Source: Liquidambar formosana (Eukaryota; Streptophyta; Magnoliopsida; Saxifragales; Altingiaceae). From it: 64,000 nt of DNA. The position numbers were made by a program, and so were the translations under genes. Of this stretch, positions 56,172 to 64,000 are shown piece by piece. Every line of letters starts with the position of its first letter. The first letter of the stretch is position 1. The stretch lies in NCBI GenBank assembly GCA_039720395.1, contig CM077823.1:13831385-13895384 (forward strand). The letters run 5' to 3'. The notes beneath the pieces are model-generated. The model ran no database searches. It saw nothing but the letters and a program-made list of their open reading frames with translations, and was not told the origin of the DNA.

Positions 56172-58851
56172 TCAGCGGCTCCCAGAGCTTCTTTTGCGGC
56201 TCGGCCCAGCTCCGTCACGACCCCCACGAGGTGTTCTAGGAGGGCGCATTACTGGTGGTGGTTGCATAACAAAATCCATTGCAAAGAAGTCAAGTATGAG
56301 AATAGGGTTGGTTGAAAACCACAAATGGGAACTTTATAATAGGTTGAATACGTACCATGACATCCAAACGAGCTTCCGCCATGGATTTGGCTAAGCTCAT
56401 CCTCACAAGGTCACGCCTCAAGCCCTCACTAAGGTCGATGAACTCTTGGGCATATGCCGTAGGCACCTAAGATAATCAATAAGGATAAAATTGAAGGTAA
56501 TGTTCAAAGAAAGAAAGAAATACCCATAAAGAGAAGTCACCTGTTCTTGATTTGGGTCGACCCTAGGAGATTCATCAAATGCAGGATGAGTGATGGCGGT
56601 CTTGACAAAGTCCGACCCACAGCACAAATCAATGAACCAATTAGGCTTGAGGCAATGGGTAGTGACCTATCCCCCTCCATCTCATCATCTTTAGAGCCAG
56701 GAACCACTCCTGAGCCCACTGTTGAGCTATGCCCTCGTACTCGTCGACCCTGCAAGTGTTCACTTATTAAATAGAGTCCCTATCAAAAGAAAAGGCTAGG
56801 AGAACATCAGAGACTTACCCCCTGAGGAGGAAGGCCTAGTCACCCTGGGCCTCATCAGATATTGGAGGCAGAAAGTGTCATATGCAATGTCAGGAGAAGT
56901 GAACTCTTCCGCATCCCAGCCTCTCAGAGTATCCCACAACTCCTCCCCCTCCATCAAATTAGCATGCCTCATGTTAAGTAGTGGAGGCATTGGAGCCATG
57001 GCTGCGTTCACATCACCCATAACTTGTCGTAAAACACGCTCCCCTAGGTACCAGTACCTACCCACGGGGCCTTCCAAGAGCACCCTCTTGCCAGTCAGCA
57101 TCAAGCTAGGAATGCATCGCTTGGGTAGCATTGGTACCCATATCTTCCATGGATTCCATTCAATCTATTCAAAAATCCAAAATGAGAAATTGGGAGTAAA
57201 AAGAAAAGAAAAAGAATAGGGAAAGAATTTCACCATATTAGCAATGAGGCTTGCTAGGTGAGCTCTAGCAAAGGCGTAATCATGATGATTCGCCGCCCGG
57301 ATGGACACATAAGTGGGGGAGTAATTCTTGAGGGTAGGCCATTCAATGGTTTCCTCAACGAGGGATGGGCAACATAGGTTGAGGTACTCATAGCACCAAA
57401 CCTATTAAGATTTGAGAAAAAAGTCAAAAAAAAAAAAAAGAAAAAGAAAGGAAAACATAAAAAAGAAGTGAAAAGAAATGAAAGGGAAGTAGCATTACCT
57501 CCCAAACCAAGGGCATCCCGCCGAAGTCCTTGGTCACACCGCGTGACATGTCACACATTGTGTGATACATGGTGGCTAGAACAGCCCCTCCCTAATTGAA
57601 TTTCCTAATCTTGTCAACATCCTCCATGCTTGCAAGAAGACCCAAAGGGGCTAGGTCGCCCGTGCCGGCAAAGAATGTGCATGAGATCATGTACAGAAGG
57701 AATGCCCTTGTAATACAATCGGGGCTCGCACCCTCGCTCTCCTTTGTTTGGCAAACTTGTTGAAAAGCCAAGTGCGGCGCACTGCTTTCTTGATTACCTC
57801 AACTTCCATCCCAAGGCAAGCTTGGAGATAATCCTCATCCGTGTGAGCCTCTTCATAGAACTCCAAGCTCTTGCCCTTAATGCTTAAGCCCGTGATCATG
57901 GTGAAGTCCTTGGGGGTTAGTGTCATCTCCCCTAAAGCCAAAATGGAATGTATTGGTGGTGTCCCACCATAGCTCAGACAAGGCTAGCAAAGCTTGCCTA
58001 TCACATTGGTCATTCCATAAGGAGTCTAGGAATGGACCAAAACGGGCCTTTTCGACATGGCCCTTGGCCATAGGTTGGAAGTTTTCATGTTCTGCCACCA
58101 TTCAATAAGCCCTTTGATGGAGGACCGAGTGCGCATGTCCTGAAAGTTGGGCTATAGCCATTGAAAATACCTTGAAGGTTAGTTGAAAGAACATAGAAAC
58201 AATAAGCTTGCACTAGCAATTCGTTTCAAATTGTTTTCTAAAAGATGTCAAAAAGTTGTTTTTATTCATGAAATGAATTGTTAATGTATGTCTATGAGTT
58301 TACTTGTTCATGTCCCTCAATTTGGCAAGGATTGAACACCTTTTCATCACTTGGGCATTTTATCGAACACTTGGTGGGTGACACCTCCCAAGCCTTGAAA
58401 CAAAAGAATTTTGTATGATCAATCCTTGCTAAATCATAGCATATTACTCACTTGAATGTTTACTTGTTGATATACATTGATTTGGTAAAGATTGAACATC
58501 TTTATTTCACTTGGACATTTTATCGAACACTTGGCGGGTGCCATTTTTCAAGCTTTCAAATGAAAAGAATTTGTGTGTTCAATCCTTGCCAAATCAAGGG
58601 ATATCACTCAACAACCCAAGGGGTATTCAAAAGAAGTAGAAGGGAATGCAATTTCATCAAAAGAATCGAAAGATTCAAAAGAAAAGTATTAAGTTGCGTA
58701 AACTTACTTCTTGTTGGGAATGGAGGAATGAGAGATGCTTGTCGGGTTCAAGCAACACCCTATCTTGTGGAGTATCATAGAGTGGTGCCTTGTACTTGCT
58801 TTTGACCCCATAGAATGGATACTTGGTGCTTGAGTCCTTGCTTGATGACAT
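56172..58851 (-). pseudogene. Antisense gene B in element 3: multi-exon plant-mobile-domain gene
   Basis: Seven exon-like segments with GT-AG borders: 58851-58708, 58139-57499, 57401-57234, 57164-56819, 56749-56541, 56466-56356 and about 56280-56172. Exon 1 reads MSSSKDSSTKYPFYGVKSKY and ends at GAA/GTAAGT. Exon 2 holds the domain core: FLDSLWNDQCDRQALLALSE, WWDTTNTFHFGF, then GEMTLTPKDFTMITGLSIKG. Later exons give WPTLKNYSPTYVSIRAANHH, EWNPWKIWVPMLPKRCIPSL and a basic PPPVMRPPRTPRGG tail. Frameshifts in exon 2 (near 57930, 57730 and 58090), a stop near 57595 and a phase clash at exon 5 show decay. The plant mobile domain is known from MAIN/MAIL nuclear proteins and from transposons. Confidence 0.68.
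58317..58598. repeat. Two tandem units bounded by inverted repeats, in intron 1 of antisense gene B
   Basis: Each unit of about 115 bp opens with TTTGGCAAGGATTGA and closes with its near-perfect reverse complement (58321-58335 with 58419-58433; 58489-58508 with 58576-58595). The period is 170 bp. Each could fold as one long hairpin in the intron RNA. Confidence 0.7.
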
Positions 58852-59220
58852 TCTTGATGATGGAGTTGGGTTTGTGAAAAATGGTTTTGATTTGGTTTGA
58901 TTTCCAAAGATGATGTGAATTGGTTGTTTTGATTGTTAAATGGGCTTGATTTGTTGTTGTTTGATGTGCATTTGATGTTTGGATTGAATGTTTCTGAAGT
59001 AGGAATGAGAGAATGAGAGTTGGAGAGGATGGAATGAGAGTTTAGAGAGAGAAACTCTCTAATTTTCGGGTTGGGTGAATGTGAGAATAAGTGTGCAAAC
59101 ATGGGTTTAAAAACCTAGAATTTTTTTTGATGGTGGGCTCGGGTAACCATCCCACCTTGGACGGTCAGCCGTCTTGCCTTGGACAGGTTGACCATCTGAG
59201 GGCAGATGGTCACCCTAGCC
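58852..59220 (-). promoter_or_regulatory. Putative upstream region of antisense gene B
   Basis: A degenerate GC-rich palindrome at about 59140-59220 (GGACGGTCAGCCGTC) lies 290 bp before the start codon. It is followed on the minus strand by GGTTTTTAAACCC (about 59118-59106) and a CTCTCTCTAAACTCTC pyrimidine run. It is weaker than the promoters of antisense ORF A, but the palindrome position is alike. Confidence 0.4.
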
Positions 59221-59479
59221 CGCTTTGCCCGTTTGCCCCGTCTCGCGCGCTTGCGACCTCTAAACTTCTCCAAATTGACTTCTTGTGCAATCCTTAAGTT
59301 ATGGGATGAATATATCCCTCAAGTTTATCAAGTTTCAATGAAATTTTTGAATCTTGGGTGATTGTATTTGCCCGCATAACGAGGAATTGTTATAGCCATG
59401 ATAAATGGCTTTCTCATAAAATGAGCTTGGTGTTGAATAGATTGACTTTCAAGTCTTGGAATTCAATTCTCTAGGAGAT

Positions 59480-60020
59480 GATAGTGATATCATATCATGT
59501 GATAAAGACAATTTCACATGAAATGACTTGCTAATCATAGTGATAAAGATAACTTCACATGAAACGATGATTCATGAGTTATGCTAGTTACGAAGTAACT
59601 TGCTATCTTTGTAAAGAGGGCATGAAATGCACTTTGTTTTTCAATCAATTGACTTTCAAAATCAATGTTGTATCATGTGACTAAAGATAATTTCACATGA
59701 AATGACATGAAATAAGCTTGATTTTCAATCAATTAACTCTCAATTCAATGTCATTTCATGTGATAAAGATAATTTCACATGAAATGATAAGAAATGAACT
59801 TGATTTCGAGTTGAATGACTGTCAATACATTGTCATTTCATGTGATAAAGACAATTTCACATAAAATGAACTTGATTTTGAGTTGAATGACTCCCAGTAC
59901 ATTGTCATTTCATGTGATAAGGATAATTTCACATAAAATGATAAGAAATGAGCTTGATTTTGAATAAATTGACTTGCAATTGGGTCTCATATCATGTGAT
60001 AAAGACAATTTCACAAGAAA
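59480..60020. repeat. Element 3 tandem hairpin repeats, 70-85 bp units
   Basis: Units contain ATTTCATGTGA, an eleven-base AT-rich spacer, then TCACATGAAAT, an inverted repeat. Seven or more copies occur (around 59497, 59676, 59753, 59834, 59907, 59989), with scattered changes. It is 3' untranslated DNA of element 3. Confidence 0.75.
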
Positions 60021-60029
60021 TGATGATTC

Positions 60030-60514
60030 ATGAGTTATGAAATAACTCATTGCCTTTGTTGTTTCCACTGAAAGTGGCATGAAATCGTGTGATAATGATA
60101 ATTTCTCATGAAATGATGAGTCATGAGTTATGAAATAACTCACTACCTTTGTTATCCCCAGTGAAACTGGCATGAAATGCACTTGGTTTTTGAATTGATG
60201 GACATTCAATTCAAATTCACATGAAATGATGACTTATTAGTTACGAAATAACTCGTTTTGAGAATTACCAATGAAATTGGTAGGATACATTGTGATGCAC
60301 TAGTACAACTAGCTTTGCATCATGAGAAGACCATGTGGATATCACTAATGCAATTAGTGCATGGTAAAGGCATTTGCATGAGCGCACCAACGAAGTTGGC
60401 ATGCATAGAAATGCATTCAATTCTTTGCTTTAATGAAATCGTCGCATGCTTAGATATGACGAAGTCTATCCTTATGGTTCCGTTTGAGTTTGTTGGTATT
60501 AATGAGATTAATCC
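60030..60514. repeat. Array of small hairpins with GAA-type triloops
   Basis: At least ten perfect or near-perfect stems of 5-9 bp close three-base loops, mostly GAA. Examples are CCACT-GAA-AGTGG (60065-60077), CCAGT-GAA-ACTGG (60158-60170), CCAAC-GAA-GTTGG (60387-60399) and a 7-bp stem at 60266-60282. An outlying member is at 59586-59600. The stem sequences differ while the loop is kept. Confidence 0.75.
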
Positions 60515-60782
60515 ATCAAGCAAAAATGTGTTGTTATATCACTAATGCAATTAGTGCATGGTAAAGGCATTTGCATGAGCGCACCAACGAAGTTGGCATG
60601 CATAGAAATGCATTCAATTCTTTGCTTCAATGAAATCGTCGCATGCTTGGATATGACGAAGTCTATCCTTATGGTTCCGTTTGAGTTTGTTGGTATTAAT
60701 GAGATTAATCCATCAAGCAAAAATATGTTGTTATATCACTAATGCAATTAGTGCATGGTAAAGGCATTTGCATGAGCGCACC
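60341..60782. repeat. 197-bp tandem repeat, two full copies and a third cut by element 4
   Basis: Copies begin ATCACTAATG at 60341, 60538 and 60735. The first two differ at only about three positions, so the duplication is recent. The third is truncated after 48 bp by the LTR at 60783. Open frames on both strands are by-products of the repeat. Confidence 0.9.
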
Positions 60783-63423
60783 TGTCACACCCCATTTTTG
60801 TCACCTTAGCTAGGACATATCATTTCATGTAGGATTTTGAGTCCTTTTTGAGTCTAGTCTTTTGCATTGAGTTTCTATGGCATTGAATATCATGTGTATG
60901 AATTTTGAAGTGATTTGGAGTTCATTTCGATGGTCAATAAGAACTTTTGCGACTTAAAGGGCATAATCGTCTTTTAAGCCGTATATTTTCCATTTGACTT
61001 TGGAATGAATCCCGAGTCATCCCATCAAGTTCATATGGTTATATAGAGTCCATATATAGGTTCAATTTCATGAATTAATAGTTTAAGATCAATTCGGCTC
61101 GTAATGGTTCGGGTTGGCTAAAAGACCCTTTCTTGGTTTGCTCAAATTGACTCATAAGACCCAATCAATTTTCTCTCATTTAACTTCAATTGGGCTTTAT
61201 TTATGTCCTAAACATGTTTAGAAAGATCAATTTTCAATTGGGAAAGCATTCGGTTCGACCTTGTGTACAAACCCAGCTTAGCGACGGTGAAGCACCATGG
61301 TTAACCACCTTTGTAAAACCTAACCATGCACCCATGGTTGAGGATTTTTGTCCCAAAATACTTAAAAATGTGTTCCCCTTCGAAACACGGTCGTTTTGGC
61401 TTTTATTTCGTCAAAATCGGACTTAATTTGAGCATTTTAGGACTTCTACAGCGAGTAGGAGTCAAAATCGGAGTGAAACAAGGAAAGCCCTCGGGTAACC
61501 GTCCGGGGCTGGACGGTCAGCCGTCCAAGCCGAGGAATCCTACTTTAAGTCGAACTCTAACTCTTCTATCCCTCTTTTGACGGTTTCCTCCGCCAAAACA
61601 ACTTGTCTGAGCCTAGGAGTGTGTAGGTTTGAGTTGTTTGAGCACCAAGAGAGTCTCTAATAGCCCTAGGATCATTATTTAATGAATTAATCTTAGCCAT
61701 TGGTTTAGGGGGTCGGTTCTCTATATAAAGGACATGATATTCAGCACATAGGGGAGGTTAATTGCACTTTACACTTAGAGAGAGAGGGAGCTACGAGTTT
61801 GGAGAGCTAGAAGGACTTCAAGAGGAGGCTCTTCAATCCCAAGCAAGCAAGGAAACAAGAGGATTGAAGACAAGGAAGAGTCTACAAGAGGTAAGCCTAT
61901 CCCTTTTATGCTGAACATGAATTTCTGCTTCTCCTTCTTCTCTTTCTTCTTCTTCTTTTAAGATCGCTATGGTGCATGCAATTGCTCTTCTTATGGATGG
62001 AATTCAATGTCTATGTGATGTTATATGAATGATTTTAGGATAGTTTATGGCTTTATATGCTTGATAATCCCTGGTTTACTAAGGATTTGATAGTCTTATT
62101 CGTTCTATCCTCTTAAATCATGCATAGTTCACATGTTTAGGTTGCTGTGCTTATTATCATGAATTGATGCTCTTGTTAGTTAGTATATATGATATGAATG
62201 ATATTCATGATAATTTGAGCATGTCTTAGAGTCATTTAGTAGGTTTTTATGCATAGTTGTGAGATTAGGGTTTCGATAACCCTAAAATCACACAAGTTTC
62301 ATACAGCATGCTTAGCTTAGCTTTTTGAGTTGTTGCTCATCATAGTCATTCTATATATGCTGCATATAGTTGAATCATGCTAGGTTTGCATTCATATTAG
62401 TGGATTTCTTGGTTTCTATGCATGTTAGCTAGGTCATTGCATGTAGGATTGAGTTAGAGTCCTTAGTTATTCATTATTCTTGTGGTTTGCATGATAAATG
62501 GATGATTTTAGGCTTTGTCATGGTTCTGTCCAGATTAGGATTTTGTTTTCTTTGCATGATTGTGTGCACTTGTAAGGGTGCAAACAGGTACAATGCTTGT
62601 CCTATTGCAAATAGGGCTGCTATGGTCTGAAATGGCTAATGATTGGAGCTTGTGCGCTCAGGTAAGTAGGGTTTGAAGGTGCCCCAATTCACCTTTCTTT
62701 CTCTATCTTTTCTCTTCTCCCTCCTAGGGTTACTTCTTAATACAAGCTTATGATAATTATCAAAGGTTTCCTTCATTAATAAAATTCTGGTTTTTATCAA
62801 GGTTTTCCTCTTGTGGAAGTTTTCAGTTTTGGATTAAATCAATACATTTTCAAATGAGGAAACCTAGGGTATTTACCATAGGTTTGTATTAGGTTGTAAC
62901 CCTATTCTTTTCGAACTACGTGGACTTTGATCCATGTATTTCGCTGCATGGTACGTAGGCGCTCTTCGTGAGGCTCAAGTCCGGTCTAGGATCCAAGTAT
63001 CCTAGGTTTTTTTCTTTTCTTTTCTTCTTTTTTCTGTTTTGTTTTATTTGAGTGATTGTGCATGAGATGTTTGGATGGAATATATGATATGCATACTGCC
63101 TTGTGATGATATATGTTGATATTTAAGTGAAAAAGATATTAAGTTAGCCCAATTAAATTAAGAGACCAACTCGGGCGATGTGGGTGCCTATGGGCTTTTG
63201 CTCAGAACCTTCCTACGTCGTAACTTAGCCCCCGAATCCAATTTTCTGGTTTCAAAGACTTTGCTTTTCCTTTAATGGAGTCATGTGGTTTTGAAAATAA
63301 AACATTTTTGTGGTTTTCCTCTTTTCCCTAAAAAATGAGGTGGCGACTCCTTTTGGTTTGTTGTCTTTCACCTCTGTATTTTTTGCCAAATCCTTGTGGG
63401 CCACGCTTTTTCGTGGGTTCACA
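60783..63423 (+). repeat. Element 4 5' LTR (LTR-C)
   Basis: 2641 bp, starting TGTCACACCCC and ending GGGTTCACA. Collinear with LTR-B except that it lacks about 330 bp found there near 45080-45410. It keeps half of the GC-rich palindrome (GGACGGTCAGCCGTCC at about 61511), CTTTTGACGG (61575) and the TATATAAAGG box (61722-61731). Confidence 0.88.
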
Positions 63424-63426
63424 GTT

Positions 63427-63444
63427 TGGCGACTCCGCTGGGGA
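63427..63444 (+). promoter_or_regulatory. Element 4 primer-binding site
   Basis: TGGCGACTCCGCTGGGGA a few bases after the LTR. It differs by one base from the element 1 site. Confidence 0.75.
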
Positions 63445-64000
63445 TGTCGAGGGCTAGACTCATTTAATTTGATTGGGCTAACTTAATTTCTTATTGTTAA
63501 TTAAAATCAATCACATTGCATCCGCTTGATTGTGTGCTTTCATTTATTGCATTGTGTGCGCTACTGTTGCATGATCACTCGATTGTCCCTCGATGTATCC
63601 TTGCCAACTGATAGCCTAGTTCGACTTTGGTTTTCCTGATTCCATGTGTTGGGCGAAGCTATCAAACCTCTCTTGCCAAGTACCCATGGGCTTGCCCTTG
63701 TGTATATCAAATGGATCAATCACGTACTGCTGGACCCACGTGACATTCCTAATGTCACATGTGGTTAGGTATAAAGATTGGTACAAGCAAAGTTGAGGAC
63801 CCTAGCCTACCCTCTTAAAAGAAAGAATTGCATGTAATGGGCCTTCTAGGACACCGTTGGATCACCTATATGCACACACGTTGTTGTGATGATATGCTGC
63901 CGTGTTTGTGATGTGTTGCCATGCTTTGTTGATTGAGTGGGTAATTAAAGGAAACTTTACATCCTACATCCTTAATACGTACCCTTCCCCATGACCCTCG
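63445..64000 (+). other. Element 4 5' leader, cut by window end
   Basis: Closely matches the leader of element 3 (46463-47020), including GTACTGCTGGACCCA and CACATGTGGTTAGGTATAAA. Gag would begin beyond the window. Confidence 0.8.

Larger units (their letters stand above)
43470..60782 (+). mobile_element. Element 3: Tat/Ogre-like retrotransposon with two antisense genes
   Basis: The 5' LTR is 43470-46440, followed by primer site, leader, gag-protease (47200-50502), intron, pol (50668-54040), antisense ORF (54382-55679), a second antisense multi-exon gene (56172-58851), and a repeat-rich 3' region to 60782, where element 4 interrupts it. The 3' LTR is outside the window. It is inserted in element 2 gag. 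The pol is among the best preserved in the window but still has two frameshifts. Confidence 0.87.
60783..64000 (+). mobile_element. Element 4: 5' LTR and leader of another Tat/Ogre-like element
   Basis: The LTR (60783-63423) is followed by a primer site and a leader that continues past the window end. It is inserted in the 3' repeat region of element 3. The left flank is GCACC; the right flank is outside the window, so the duplication cannot be tested. Confidence 0.85.

Noticed and set aside
57254..57505. Phenylalanine-rich minus-strand open frame
   Set aside because: It spans an intron of antisense gene B, and the poly-F comes from an A-rich tract on the plus strand. The real exon reads in another frame.
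60258..60742. Overlapping open frames of 65-95 residues on both strands
   Set aside because: They are by-products of the 197-bp tandem repeat and lack any domain.
60783..63423. LTR-C considered as the 3' LTR of element 3
   Set aside because: It is followed directly by a primer-binding site and a 5' leader, so it is a 5' LTR. It also cuts a tandem repeat of element 3 in mid-copy.

Overview
The window looks like repeat-rich intergenic DNA of a flowering plant, probably a eudicot. The evidence is plant-type LINEs with a separate ORF1, Ty1/copia and Ty3/gypsy LTR retrotransposons, tRNA-derived SINEs, and a spliced host gene with GT-AG introns. I cannot name the species. Nothing here looks bacterial or viral. 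Almost every retrotransposon reading frame is broken, so most coding entries are pseudogenes. All calls come from reading the sequence; no database search was run.

Layout. (1) 1-9130: a minus-strand LINE (ORF1 plus an endonuclease/reverse transcriptase ORF2) that runs off the left edge. It is split by a 3.4 kb minus-strand copia element (807-4246, perfect 5-bp target duplication) that has lost gag and carries a miniature-LTR (TRIM-like) segment in its place. (2) 9969-11040: a 5'-truncated LINE 3' end. (3) 11041-13839: decayed copia-like DNA with one short LTR and a gag remnant. (4) 13867-20762 (minus): the first five exons of a host UDP-glycosyltransferase gene of the sterol-glucosyltransferase type. 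Its large second intron holds a solo LTR, a SINE, a LINE/SINE composite and small tandem repeats. The gene carries a frameshift, and no later exons are in the window. (5) 21707-64000: nested Ty3/gypsy elements of the Tat/Ogre type (very long LTRs, a TGGCGACTCC-type primer site, two RNase H domains, an intron before pol). They are an LTR fragment (21707-23338, +), element 1 (23339-40225, -), an internal piece of element 2 (40226-43469, -), element 3 (43470-60782, +, 3' end cut by another insertion) and the 5' end of element 4 (60783-64000, +).

The most interesting part is the 3' third of the Tat/Ogre-like elements. Downstream of pol, and convergent with it, lie antisense accessory genes. Element 1 has one at 28179-29423. 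Element 3 has its homologue at 54382-55679 plus a second, multi-exon plant-mobile-domain gene at 56172-58851. The two homologous antisense ORFs are preceded by a GC-rich palindrome, a TTTTGACGG word and a TATA box, the same ordered set found in the U3 of some LTRs in the window. In element 1 the palindrome is a perfect 72-bp inverted repeat. Beyond the antisense genes come tandem-repeat tracts. In element 3 the tract is an array of small hairpins with different stems but mostly the same GAA loop.

The parts fit a layered history. The host gene is old. Its introns and both flanks were colonised by SINEs, LINEs and LTR elements. Successive Tat/Ogre-like insertions then landed in each other, and at least one recombination left element 1 with mismatched LTRs and flanks.
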